A stretch of DNA of 64,000 nt from Persicaria tinctoria (lineage: Eukaryota; Streptophyta; Magnoliopsida; Caryophyllales; Polygonaceae), in assembly GCA_037127255.1 (NCBI GenBank), contig JBANSL010000010.1, positions 30,148,120 to 30,212,119 of the forward strand. Reading direction: 5' to 3'. The position numbers were made by a program, and so were the translations under genes. Positions 33,065 through 44,283 of the stretch are shown here, in pieces. Within the stretch, counting starts at the first letter, position 1; every line of letters starts with the position of its first letter. The notes under the pieces are model-generated. The model was not told the origin of the DNA. It searched no databases and saw only the letters and a list, made by a program, of their open reading frames with translations.

Positions 33065-34679
33065 GTGCTTACACGTCGTTGACCACGTGTTGCACGTCCT
33101 TGACGAGACGGCAGCTCCAGAGTAAGCTCCCTCCACACCTGATACGCGCGGTGATGCCTGTAAGACACAAACAGCTCTCCCGGCGGCAACAAAGGGTCGA
33201 CCTGCACAACCGGTGCGGCAGCCTGCACAGGGATGGGCTCGGGCTCCACCTGTGGGCCACCCTGGCCCTCAGCCTGCCCCTCCTGCCCGTCGTGAGCCTC
33301 CTCAACGACGTCAGGGATGACGTCATCCGCAGATGCCAAGGAGATCGCCGCTGGTGTGGAGGAGGTCGAAGGCTCGGCGTCGTGGGTGCCGGAACGGCTG
33401 ATGTAGATGCCTCCGGAACGGCTGAAGTAGATGCCTTAGGGATGGCGGGTGGTACACGAGTAGGCGGTCTACCCATGTCGGCCCGTCGACCAACGACGAC
33501 GTCAGTAATGCAGCTGCTCAGAACATTACCGGTCTCCAAGGAAGGCTGGAGCCCCATCGTCGCATCGCCAAAAGGATCCCAAGCTGGCAGACCCTTCCAG
33601 AATTTGTCGTGCTTGTCGGCCGGGGGGGTCCCCATCGACGGCTGTAAGCGCTCTGCAGACGCAAGTAGATCGTCGACTGTGGCTGTCTGATCGCGGGGTG
33701 TCGTATCATCCTGTACCTGGCTGACCGCTGCCCGGTCGCCGAACCTAATAGGCCGGAGGGTACCATCCCCCCTCATGAGCCTCCCTGCCTGTTATTATGA
33801 TCCAGTTGACTATTAATGTCTTTTCAAAATATTTTAATGTATTTTAATGTTATTGTAATGTCTTTTGATGTATTTTAATATATTTTCATATGTTTTAATG
33901 TCTTTTATTATATTTTAATGTTAATTAAATATGTTTTAATGTGTTAATGTCTTTTCATGCCCTTGAATGTTTTTTATTGTCTTTCAATATTAATTTATTT
34001 TTATGTATTTGAATATATTTTATTGTTAATTAAATACTTTTGAAGTATTGTAATATATTTTAATGTTTTTTATTGTCTTTCAATTGTAATTTTTTTCTAT
34101 GTATTTAAATATATACTATCTATTATATTCTATCAAATTAAAACTATATTCTTTTCTATCAAACTATATACTATAAAAAAACATTATAATATAGAAATAA
34201 ATCAAACAAAATATTATCAATTATATTCTATCAAACAGTATATATTATATGATATGAACTTATATTATAAATCTATATTATAATCTATCAAATTATATTT
34301 TAAAACTATAAAAATAAATCAAACAAAATAAGTAATTCAAATAACATACCGGTGGGGTCGGGACCGGAGACACCTCAGTCGTCCGACGCTTCCGCGACGG
34401 TAATAACGTATCCTCCGCCTCCGCCACTGCTCCACCACCACCACCACCAGACGCCGCCCCACCACCACCACCCTCCTCGGCCAACGCCGCCAGCAGCATC
34501 GTCGCCTCAGCCACCGGCTCCACCGCCACCGCCTCCCCCGATGCTCCACCACCACCCTCCGCCTCCATCTCCGTCGCACCACCACCACCCTCCCTGGCCG
34601 CCAGCAGATCCGCCTTCATGGCCGCCACCGCCGCCTTTCTCTCTCTCTCTCTCTCTCTCTCACTCACTCTCTCTCTCAC
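33065..34679 (-). pseudogene. Accessory ORF of the MULE-OTU element, unknown function
   Basis: Exon 1 is 34679-34350 (ATG at 34679; an alternative start MKADLLAAREG lies at 34618). A 561-base AT-rich intron (34349-33789, GT-AG) follows, and exon 2 starts at 33788 with AGRLMRGDGTLRPIRF. Exon 1 is low-complexity: Arg/Glu repeat from a CT microsatellite, then Gly/Ala-rich runs. Exon 2 reads DDLLASAERLQPSMGTPPAD and then a Pro/Ser/Thr-rich part. A frame change near 33375 is followed by an acidic stretch (DDVIPDVVEEAHDGQEGQ) and LPPGELFVSYRHHRAYQVW. It lies upstream of, and in the same direction as, the transposase. I recognise no domain. MULEs often carry a second gene. Confidence 0.6.
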
Positions 34680-34751
34680 TGCGTTTCTCTCTCTCTCTCT
34701 CTCAGTCTCTCGCTCCGTCAGCCCCTCTCTCTCTCTCTCTCACTCCGGCGA

Positions 34752-34782
<31 letters not shown>

Positions 34783-34942
34783 CTCTCTCTGGCTCTCGGT
34801 GAAGACGAAGACGAAGAGGAATGAAGATGAAGAGGCACGTCCTCTTCGGATTTAGTAGACGGGTTGGCACGTCCGGGCTCGGGTGGTTGTCACCCCACTT
34901 GCACGTCCTTAAGAACGTGTAGATTTGCGGTGTATATAGTCG

Positions 34943-35728
34943 AAACGTTGTTTTTCCAAGCAAATGAGGCTTTGGACTAAGCCTAAAAGGCTTTGCCCAA
35001 ATCCCATGTCCTTTTCATTTATTGTTTGGCTTGTTTTAATTTCTTAGATTTTATACAAGTCCTATAAATATGTAAGCTTGACATTGGTTTAGAGAAGTTG
35101 AACTGGAGAAAAAAGACTAAGCTTTGTGCTTCCTTCGTTTCAGGTTAAGAAACAACTCTATCTTGGTGAGATGCCGGAAAAAACCTCTTGGTGAGATGCT
35201 AAGAGCGATTCCCTAGTGAGAGACGACGGAATCAAAGGGTCGGAAACACTCGGAGTGCGAGGCCGAGAGTGCGGAAGATCGAGTGTTGGAGAGAGCTCGG
35301 AGTGCGAGGCCGAGAGCTATCTTGCATCACATATCCCTCAACCCCCGTCCCCCACTTTATCACCATTCTAAAGCCTTACACAACCCCATCAACACACTCA
35401 ATCCACCCCAAAATGTCACTCCAAAGCAGCCCCTCAATCCCTCTCAAACAAGCCCCGTTTGGAATCATCTCTACATATGCGATGTCTCGTTAAAACGCAA
35501 TTTCTCGCTTCGTCTAACATCCGATTGACGAGATCTGCACCAATTCGCGACCATGACTTCAAGATCTACAAAAGTAGTACTTGCATGTCCTTAGAAGCTC
35601 ATCCAATAGACGGGAAATCGGCAATCTTTGAAGACTGATATGTTGCCTCAGAAGTTGTCCACAATTTCCCGACTTCTCGGAACTCTCATCGCCGGTTCTT
35701 TTGCTCGAGCCCGGGCCCGAGCACGTCA
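34943..35728 (+). repeat. Gypsy 5' LTR, second part
   Basis: Continues the 3' LTR alignment from 'ttgtttttccaagcaaatga' (63230) to the CA end. TATAAATA at 35063-35070 is the likely TATA box (same in the 3' LTR at 63343-63350). Relative to the 3' LTR there is an extra stretch of about 35 bases near 35570-35605 (including 'cttgcatgtccttagaagct'). Confidence 0.93.
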
Positions 35729-35730
35729 AG

Positions 35731-35742
35731 TGGTATCAGAGA
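35731..35742 (+). promoter_or_regulatory. Gypsy primer-binding site (initiator tRNA-Met type)
   Basis: TGGTATCAGAG two bases after the LTR end, complementary to the 3' end of plant initiator tRNA-Met. Confidence 0.9.
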
Positions 35743-36879
35743 AACGACAAAGGTTCCTCAAGCTTTCGAGGTACGAATTACTATCTCTTCGCTTAATCCT
35801 TAGTTTTTGCAAAACATGCTTGATTAGGCCTAAGAGATTGCAATTGCTCGTCCCCACTGCATCGTGCTCTTGTTTCTAGTTAAATGATCTTAGATTTTAC
35901 AGTATTGTCCTCTTTTGTGGTCCACCGATCCACCCCAATCGAAGCAATCAGTTGATCGATTGCAGGTTGCTTGAGTGTCCTAATGGAACGTTACAAATCA
36001 AGCATTGTGGTTGATCTTTGAGCTCCTCCCACTTAATTAGAGAAGGCAGGCAATTACGTCTTGAAGGATTGTTATTTTATTTTATTTTGTTTTGTTTGTT
36101 GTGTTCATTTAAGGGAAAAAAAAGGCAAAAAAAAAAACAAAAAAAAAACACGAGGGAGTTACTATTTTTAGTGATTTTTAGTTGTTGATTTTTATTATAT
36201 TTTTACTCATTTGCCTTGCTGTTATTTTATTTAACATTGTAATCTCATTTTCTTATTCGAGCTAGATTGCTAGTTTTGTATTGCCTAAGGACCATAGCGG
36301 GTTGTGGTAAATACTCGTCGAAAGATCCTTGTTGAAGTGCTCGAAGGTTGCTCGTTAGGCTTATTTGTGCTTGCTTTTGTGCGTTGGTGTTCATTGGGTG
36401 TTATTGATCATTCTGTCACGAGTACTACTACTAGTTTGCTTTTGTCTGCAGATGGATTTCAGGTGGTTGGTTCTTATTGTTGGTGCTAGTTTCCGCTAGC
36501 GATTATTCAAGTCCTTAAGTGTCATGCCCCTTCACTGGAAAAAGGGGAGTTGAGAGTGTTGCCTGTTGGAACAAAAAAAGGAGAGGTGAGAGCAACACTG
36601 AGTGGTGTTGGAAAAGGTGAGTGAGAGGAGAGTACCATCTAGAGTAAGGAGCGGAGAGCCAAACACCGAGGAGGTCTGTTGCTGCTAACTGCTATCATAT
36701 CTGTTGTTTGCTTGTTTTGCAGGTTTTGAAGTCTCATTCTTTCTTTTCTGGCATACATTAAGTGAGGCAAACACTTTAAACACACGAGTGGAGTGTGTGA
36801 GAGAGTGTGAGCGTCCACCAAAGTGAGAGAGAGGTTGCTGTTTTGCTAACTTGACGAGTCTGTTTGATTGTCTGTGGTG
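35743..36879 (+). other. Gypsy 5' leader
   Basis: Untranslated region between PBS and gag. Contains A-rich tracts (36117-36150) and no ORF of note. Nothing else seen. Confidence 0.7.
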
Positions 36880-37947
36880 ATGTCACAACATTCGGTGAAC
36901 AGGGAAGGGGGCAGAGTTGACCCAACTGTCCAGGAGCTAACTCACCGTATGGACAAAATGGAGCTAAGTATTTCAGAGATACTATGACGATTACCGCCGG
37001 CACAAAGAGATGTACCGAGTGATCATGGTAGCCATGACGGACAGCAACACCGCCAGAGGAACCAAGATGGCGGAAGAGGACACAGGGATGGACATCGCCA
37101 TCATTGCAACAATCCACGGTCAGATGATGAGAGATCAGATGCATCCATATTTTCAGAGCGGACTCAAGCTAGAGAGGACCACCATGCTAGGCGTCGCCAA
37201 GAGGATGGCTGTCAACGTCGGACCCATGGGGTCAAGGTAAGCATTCCTATTTTTACTGGTGCTGTAGGGCTAGAGGCGTATCAGGATTAACAGGTCTTCC
37301 ATTTCCATCACTATCTAGAGGAGGAGCAAGTGGAGCTCATTGTCATCCACTTTACTTATTATGCCCTCTCTTGGTAGCAAGGAGTACTAGCAGATTGGGC
37401 CTACACTCGAGCTCCACCAGTGACGACTTGGGGAGAGCTAACACGTTTGATGCGAGCTCGCTTTATTCCGGTGGATCATGGGAAACAACTGTTGCTGAGG
37501 ATAGAGAAACTGAAACAGGGTCTTCGATCCCCAGACGATTACTATAAGGATCTACGCGCCCTTTTGCAGCGATTGGGCACAAGGTATGAGGACTCTTATA
37601 TTCTTGCTAAGTTTCTTGCAGGTCTGAACTCTGATGTGGCTGAGATTGTTATGCAACTATGACACACCCATGTGATCGACGCTCTTCATCATGCCATACA
37701 TGTCTATGAAAACTTTCTCAAAAAGAGGTATGCAGGGTCCTCAACAAGGCGTTAGACGGAAGTTGAATCTCCTTCAGAACCACCCCAAAGTTACCGTCCC
37801 CAACCGCCTAACCCTAGTCCTACTTCTCCCTCCACCGTTAGGCCTCTAGCTAACCCAAGATCTAGTCCTGTCATCCCTAACCCCACACCTCCACCTCCTA
37901 GACCAGAGTCCAGCAGGTTCTCCTTAATTCGTTCGGAGAAGTGGTGA
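36880..37947 (+). pseudogene. Gypsy gag, multiply broken
   Basis: ATG at 36880 (MSQHSVNREGGRVDPTVQEL). The Retrotrans_gag core is visible at 37420-37662 (ADWAYTRAPP, WGELTRLMRARFIP, LKQGLRSPDDYYKDL). Stops interrupt it within 36980-37000, at 37288-37290, near 37375, at 37660-37662 and near 37755. The C-terminal part is Pro/Ser-rich (NPTPPPPRPESSRF). The zinc knuckle expected here was not found. Confidence 0.8.
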
Positions 37948-39393
37948 GTGAGGTGGAAGGCCTCGATGATCCTTATGAGCTGCTAGTTGTGGATGAGGAG
38001 CTTGTTTCCAGAGCACCAGTTGGTGAGAATTTCGTTGTTAAGAGGACTTTGAGCGTCAGTGAGAAGCTAGAGATTGACACCTGTCAGTAGGAGAACTTGT
38101 TCAACACCCGTTGCACCATCGGAGGTAAGATTTGTACTGTTATTATTGATGGTGGTTCCTGCTGTAATATCATTAGCCAGGAAGTTGTGGATCATTTCTC
38201 TTTGACCATTCAGGTACACCCGAGACCCTATACTCTACAATGACTTTACTCGGGATCACCGTTGAAGGTGAAGGACCAACCTGAGTTGTCATTTTCTATT
38301 GGACCTTATGCCGATACTATCTTATGTAATATACTACCTATAACTGCTTGTCATTTACTTCTCGGTAGGCCTTGGCAGTATGATCGGCGCGTGATGCATG
38401 ACGGTTACAACAACGAGTATTCCTTCGCCTTTGGAGGCAAGCGGGTAAGACTTATACCTCTAACCCCTCAAGAGGTTGTCACTGGTTATATTGCTAGGGA
38501 ATAGCGTCGCCAATGTCACGATCGAGAAGATCGGAAAGGATGTTGAAAAGCAGAAGTTGGAGCAAGGACTGCCCAAGGAACCCCAGAGCTTGTTGGTTGC
38601 TCGGGTTCAAGATGTACGACATGCTATTCGGGGGTGATGTTTATTTTCTGCTTGTCTGTACTTCTACTAGTTCTACCATACATGTTAGTTCTAGTTCATC
38701 TTCTACTACGGTTGTTGAGTTGCCTTCTGTCATTTCAGGTGTACTCGAGGAGTTTCATGATATACTACCAGATGAGATGTCAGTTGGATTGCCTCCTCTT
38801 AGGGGCATAGAGCATCAGATTGACTTTGTGCCGGGTGCTGTTATTCCTAACCGGCCAGCTAATTACAGGACTAACCCCACGGAGACCAAAGAGTTGTAGT
38901 CAGAGGTAGAGGATTTGCTTAGCAAGGGGTATATTAGGGAGAGTCTGAGTCCCTGTGTCGTACCAGTTTTGTTGGTACCAAAGAAGGATGGGACCTGGCA
39001 CATGTGTGTTGATTGTCGAGCCATCAACCATATTACCGTTAAGTATCTTCATCCCATTCCTCGCTTAGATGACATGTTAGATGAGTTGCATGGTGCTTGC
39101 TTGTTTTCTAAGATTGATTTGAGGAGCGGGTACCATCAGATTAGGATAAAGGAAGGTGACGAGTGGAAAACCGCTTTTAAGACCAAATATGGTCTTTACG
39201 AGTGGTTGGTCATGCCCTTCGAGCTAACTAATGCTCCTAGTACTTTTATGCGCCCGATGAACCATGTTTTGCGTGCATTCTTAGGTTGATTTGTTGTCGT
39301 ATACTTTGATGATATCCTTGTTTACTGCAAGTCCTTAGAAGAGCAAGTTGAACACTTGGGCGCTATTTTTCTAGTTCTTAGGAAGGAGCACTT
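37948..39393 (+). pseudogene. Gypsy protease and N-terminal reverse transcriptase, interrupted by CACTA
   Basis: Aspartic protease signature IIDGGSCCNIISQEV near 38140 and LLLGRPWQYDRR near 38358, with stops near 38088 and 38242. RT from about 38730: GIEHQIDFVPGAVIPNRPAN, then [32 protein letters not shown] and [12 protein letters not shown], with the catalytic YFDDILVY box at 39301-39324. Stops at 38897-38899 and 39287-39289. The ORF reads GAGCACTT up to the CACTA element and resumes in frame at 48388. Confidence 0.93.
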
Positions 39394-41047
39394 CACTACA
39401 AAAAAAAAAAAAAAAAAAAAAATCGCTTCGGCAAAAAGCCGTGGCAAAAGGGGTTCAAAGGGTGGCAAAAGGGGTTTAGCTTCGGCTTAGCTATGGTAAA
39501 TGGGGGGGTGGCGAATTTTGGGGTGGCAAAATTTGGTAGCTTCGGCAAATAGCCATAGCAAAAAAAATTAGCGACGGCTAAGCTACGGCTAAGCGACCCC
39601 ATGAAAGACACTACATATTTGCTACAGAAGCTTGCCGTAGCTAATGCTTTTTAGCCCAGTTTATTTATACCCGGGCTAAAAAGTCCAATATTTTTAATAA
39701 AAAAAACGGAATTTTCGCCTGATGCCCCTGAGGTAAGGTCAAATTCACCGGGTGTACTAAAGTTTGGCATAATTCGCGAAATGCCCCGGAGGTTTGTGAT
39801 TTTTTCGCGTCATGCCCCTCCGTCAGTTCTGTTAGCATTTTCCTTTTAAAAAAAATAAAATTCATTAAAGAGAAGCGCATGTCGAAGAGAAGACGAGGGC
39901 GAAAAGCGAAGAGCAAAGAGCGAAGAGGGAGAGAGCTAGCGAGAGAGGGAGAGAGGGAGAGAGCGAGTCGAGGGATCGGATACACGACGCCGAGCAGATT
40001 GACGCCGGTGGAGCTCAGTTTGTGCCAAAGGTGGAGGTGAGTATTTCTCAGTTTAATTTAGGGTTTAGGGATTTAGGTTTTTTTTTTGTTTAATCAATAT
40101 CGAATAGAGTTTCGATTGTCATCCCAATCTAATTCACTAACATGGTTTTCCCCCATTCTGATTCACTAGGATGGATTTCGATTCAATTGTTCATCCCAAT
40201 CTGCAACTCTACTGTCATACCTTATTCCCCTCTCATATTAGTACTAGAGTAATATTTATTTGTGCAAATGTGGGTCACAAGCCGGTGTCCCCATGTGTTT
40301 TTGCACTGTTTTCCTCAAAATAGGGTCAGGATAAATATGGAAAAAGTATGGAGCTATTCTTATGGTTTTGCAATATGCTTCATTAATTTTAATCTCCATT
40401 ACAAGTAGGATGCTTTTGCAATGAATTCCTCGCCTGTCTTTTACATGTCCATTATTGCAGACGTTTAAGGAACAGATCAAGAAACTTGCTTATCTGAACA
40501 TCAATTTACATTTCATTTATACAGGTATCAAATGCATACCTGTGGTTCCTGAAAGGGCTTGGTACCGAAATTCTATTTGATTTCGTGCAAGAAATGCCCC
40601 GACAACAAAATGATCTCAAAATTGATGTATCATCTCTACTAAGTGCAGACCTGTTTACATATGTCATCATCACATTATTCCAACTGGCTTCATTCAGCTT
40701 ATATCCCATTGTTATTTACATCTGGTTGGCTTTTATACTAGAGTTCAGTTGATTTATAAAGAAATTAATCAAAAGTAGTAAAAAATCAACAAGTTAAAAT
40801 CCAGTGAGGAGAAAAGCTTAGAATTTGCATCAATTTATGAAAAATATACCAAGGTGCCCTAGGTTGTATTATAAGTTTCAAGTCTGCCCACAGGTTGCAT
40901 TTAATTTATCAATTTGTCTCAGAAATGCATGACCATGAAGTTATTAGCTTGTAGAATTGTTGGAATTGAATATTAGCATGCACATGAAGTATTGTTGGTT
41001 TAGAAATTGAAATCGATTTCTTGAAGAAATTTCTTAAAGCATTTCTA

Positions 41048-41117
41048 AGCCTATTAGCTCAAATGGTAGAGCATTGTGCTCACGCACAAAGATGCGGGTT
41101 CAAATCCCGCATAGGCT
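41048..41117 (+). tRNA. tRNA-like sequence, probably tRNA-derived
   Basis: AGCCTAT pairs perfectly with ATAGGCT at the 3' end. D arm GCTC/GAGC and T arm GCGGG/CCCGC are perfect, with TTCAAAT in the T loop. The anticodon stem TTGTG/CACAA encloses only six bases (CTCACG), one short of a normal loop, so it is unlikely to function. Inverted relative to the related copy at 41265-41335. Confidence 0.45.
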
Positions 41118-41264
41118 ATTTGTTTTACTTCAATCCATATTTGTAATAGATGATTCATTGTTATGTTATTTGTTTTACTTCTTTAACTAGCACGCATGAA
41201 GTTGGAGAGGATTAGAACCCATATATACGGTGATCTTAAGCCCATACGGGATTGAAATGCTTGT

Positions 41265-41335
41265 AGCCTATGTAGGATTTGAACCCACATCTATGTGTAT
41301 TGAACACATCGCTCTACCCTTTGAGCTAATAGGCT
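41265..41335 (-). tRNA. tRNA-like sequence with full cloverleaf potential
   Basis: 71 bases. Acceptor AGCCTAT/ATAGGCT, D arm GCTC/GAGC, anticodon arm ATGTG/CACAT with seven-base loop TTCAATA (would-be anticodon CAA), four-base variable loop, T arm GTGGG/CCTAC. CAA would mean Leu, but tRNA-Leu has a long variable arm, absent here, and position 37 is not a purine. More likely a tRNA-derived sequence than a working gene. Confidence 0.45.
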
Positions 41336-43247
41336 AAAAAGTGAAATATTTCTTCAAAGTGAATAGGCCAAGCATGTAATAAAAAAACCAGTAGAATATT
41401 GATATTGAAGTGAATAGGATAAGTAAATAAGCATACCAGTTCATTACCAAAATAGAAAGGGATGTGAATCTGATCATGATTGATAATTCGATACAAAGAA
41501 CCAGTACATATATTTTGTGCATTGAAGGTGGTGGAGAAGATGGAGATCATTATAGCTAACACATAAACCCCAAGGCTGAGTAAAAGATATAAGAAAAATA
41601 TTTATCAATATATACATATAAAGAGGGGACCAGTAATATGTATATATTCATAACATAAGAGATATATAAAAACTCATCCAAGAGAAGCACACACTGCACA
41701 GCTAAACGCCACAACCACTCACTCCACCAAAAACGTAATCAAATACGGGCCGAACAGAAATCAGTCAAGCCCCCAACCCAATTCAAACACACTCAACACT
41801 CAAGGCAGCCAAAAAAGATGGCAATATGTCCAGCTCCCAACCCACGACCAACTTGAAAGCATTAGCGTTAGAGCACCAAACAATGACAGCAGAGAAAAAT
41901 AAGGTGGATCCAATTTCCAATTATTGAAACCAGTCAACTGGTTCGATCCAATTTCAAATTACACAGATTCTGCAGCTTGAGAAAAGATTGTAGGACCAAT
42001 AAACATCGATCACCCTCAAAATTTATGAAGAATATCACTCATCATAGTCATAGCTAAACAATAAACAACATCTCCAAACTTACTACCATTCTCATATATA
42101 AGTGAAAGTGTGGATGGCAATGGACTGTCATGCAGACTCGAGAATCTATTAGAATTTGTAGGTGCATAAGTGGTTGAACCAAGGCAGATAAGCAAGTGCA
42201 TATATAATGGTAAGACATGGTGAAAATTGAAGCAAATGGCAAGATAAATTGAGATAGGGTAGCCCTAATTAACAGATCAAATTGCACCAATCCAAGCATA
42301 TGGCAAGACAACTTGGAGACTAGCATAAAAAAATAAGACAAATCAATGGAAACATTTACCAGCAATACCGGCCAAATCCTTGCAAATGGGGAAGATTGAA
42401 GATGAAAGAAGACGAGAAAACACCTTCATGGATGATTAATCAACTTTGATTTATGAACCTGGATGTTTCCTGGGAGCTAAAAAAAGAGACAATGCAATTT
42501 AATATGGAAATGACCAAATGTGTAATAGCTAAAGCAATCAAAACCACAACGAAACAATTGAAAACCCAAAACTTGGGAATTACAGATCTATGATAACCAC
42601 AAAGCCCGACAGATCTGAGGCGTGAGAAGGGAAGCGAAATCCAAATATCTACTCAGAACCGAATCGAAACCCTAAGAAAAGAGAAATTCGACGAACAGCC
42701 GCGACAAGATCAAGGGAAGAAAGATAGAAATTCCCTCGGATTGAAAGAAATTCGGAAAATGGAATAGCAGCCAAGCAAAACCAGAAATCGGAGATAAGTA
42801 CTTGGAGATGTGTGTTGCGATTTCTGAATTTGCAATCTCAATCTATGGCGAGTATCTGCCTCGCTTGTTTCAGAACCGGGTAGGGGATCCCAAATCTCAA
42901 TTTCTAGATTTGGGATTTCTGGCTTTCGATTTGGGGAAGGATTCGGGATCTCTGTGCAATGGAGTCGACTCTTTTCTTCTTTCTTTTTCCAATTTAACGG
43001 AGTTATAACGTCTTTTCATAAAAAGCCAACCGAGGGTATTTGGCGAAAAAATCACAAACCTCAGGGGCATTTCGCGAATTATGCCAAACTTTTGTACACC
43101 CGGCGAATTTGGCCTTACCTTAGGGGCACCAGGCGAAAAATTCCGTAAAAAAAAGTACACAATTTACATATAATAAATTTTCATTAATTATACAAAATTT
43201 ACATGTAAAAAACTACAAAATTTATATACATAATTATAAAATTTACA

Positions 43248-43487
43248 TATACAATAAAATGTTCAAAACTATATTTTAACCCAAAAAATTGTCTAAAACA
43301 ACATAATTTACATCAAATTGGACAAGCTAATAAAGAAAGAAAGAAATCAATCTCATAATAAAAATTACATATACAATAAAATGTCCAAAACTATATTTTA
43401 ACCCAAAAAATTGTCTAAAACTACATAATTTACATCAAATTGGACAAGCTAATAAAGAAAGAAAGAAATCAATCTCATAATAAAAAG
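43248..43487. repeat. Tandem duplication, about 118-bp unit, two copies
   Basis: Both copies contain 'atttacatatacaataaaat', 'tatattttaacccaaaaaat' and 'gaaatcaatctcataataaa'; nearly identical. Confidence 0.9.
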
Positions 43488-43878
43488 AAGAAATGCACAG
43501 CAGCTGGAACTTCCACAGTTAAGAGGCATTTGGTTAACATTATGTCATCACACCCGATGAAAAGCAAGCAATTAAGTTAATTTTTAATGAAATCTATACC
43601 ATGGAAACTAAAAACTAATATATGCTCAATCTAACTCACAAAGGGGATAAAACTTTCAAGAAATTAAGTTATGCTCAATTAACAAAGGACTAACTGATAT
43701 ACTGCACAAATAAAAATGATACATGTCTTGCTGCTCATCTATTAAGATAGACGAAGAAAGCCAAGGCAGGAACTTCACCATCATATTAAATGATATACTG
43801 CACAAGAACCGCCAGAACAGTGAACATGGAGATGTATGATTTTAATTGCACATATAAGATAAGATTATGGTAAATTAC

Positions 43879-44283
43879 CTTCCTCCATAAAGCAAGAAAC
43901 CGAATGCAGCCACACCACTGGGAAAGAAGAATATACAGGAAAACTAATTTAGGAACTAACAAATAAAAATGATAATGTCTAGTTCTCCAGGAAAGAATCC
44001 GAAGAAGAGTTGTTACAGCCATGTTCAATGAAAGATTGCGAGCTAACCTGCAATAAATACTTGTCCAATGGCTTGCACAATGCTACTATTATCTATCCAC
44101 AAATATATCCACATACAAACCTGACAAAAAAAAATCATTTCCATATGTTAAGACAAAATGACGAGGATATTATCTATTCCTAATTAAGGATGTAACAAAT
44201 TCACTTGTATATATGATATAGATTACACAATTCACTGCTATATTCACCACCCTGAGCTTATCTGTTGAGAGACTTCTTGCATG
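43879..44283 (-). pseudogene. Captured TOM1/TOM3-like (tobamovirus multiplication protein) gene fragment
   Basis: Three successive exons of a TOM1/TOM3/THH1-type seven-pass membrane protein, with introns retained. Exon near 44283-44205 reads ARSLSTDKLRVVNIAVNCVI. Exon 44121-44046 reads VCMWIYLWIDNSSIVQAIGQ then VFIA, with splice acceptor and donor. Exon ending at 43879 contains VAAFGFLLYGGR just before a donor, but one base is missing at its start so the frame is lost. These match the order and exon breaks of plant TOM1 genes. The 5' and 3' parts of the gene are absent. Lies inside the CACTA element, so it was captured from genomic DNA. Confidence 0.75.

Larger units (their letters stand above)
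29690..34942. mobile_element. MULE with OTU-domain transposase, inserted in the Gypsy 5' LTR
   Basis: Carries two minus-strand genes (33065-34679 and 30000-32847) and, at both flanks and between the genes, copies of a GCACGTCCTTAAG motif. These include the perfect palindrome at 29732-29755 and related copies at 29686-29730, 32966-33105 and 34837-34921. Left and right edges are defined by where Gypsy LTR sequence stops (28919) and resumes (34943). No exact long TIR and no 9-bp target-site duplication could be found, so the true ends are uncertain and the element may be a non-TIR MULE. Confidence 0.75.
39700..43152. mobile_element. TIR element nested in the CACTA, about 3.45 kb
   Basis: Inverted ends of about 150 bases. 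Left 39700-39860 has 'acggaattttcgcctgatgc', 'aagtttggcataattcgcga' and 'ggtttgtgattttttcgcg'. The right end at 43010-43150 is the inverse of the same text. Internally there are exon-like pieces on + (40461-40525, after a splice acceptor, reading TFKEQIKKLAYLNI) and on minus (42360-42900, 5'-UTR-like). A tRNA-like inverted pair lies at 41048-41335. The captured genes are not recognised. No transposase. Terminal repeat length suggests Mutator-like; no target-site duplication confirmed. Confidence 0.75.

Noticed and set aside
33079..33690. + strand ORF of 203 codons
   Set aside because: GC-rich antisense of the MULE accessory ORF, with no domain. The minus strand has matching splice structure with exon 1.
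34293..34855. + strand ORF rich in Pro/His and Ser/Leu opposite the MULE accessory ORF
   Set aside because: Composition follows GC-rich triplet and CT repeats. The minus strand has a start codon, a clean GT-AG intron and a continuing exon, so it is the better reading.
28920..34942. A clean 9-bp target-site duplication for the MULE-OTU block
   Set aside because: I compared the left junction ('gatattctct|aacaagg') and the right junction ('gaaacg|ttgttttt') with the intact 3' LTR and found no matching 9-mer, so none is claimed.
41265..41335. A functional tRNA-Leu(CAA) gene
   Set aside because: It lacks the long variable arm of tRNA-Leu and has a pyrimidine at position 37. A sister copy lacks a full anticodon loop and a third is decayed.
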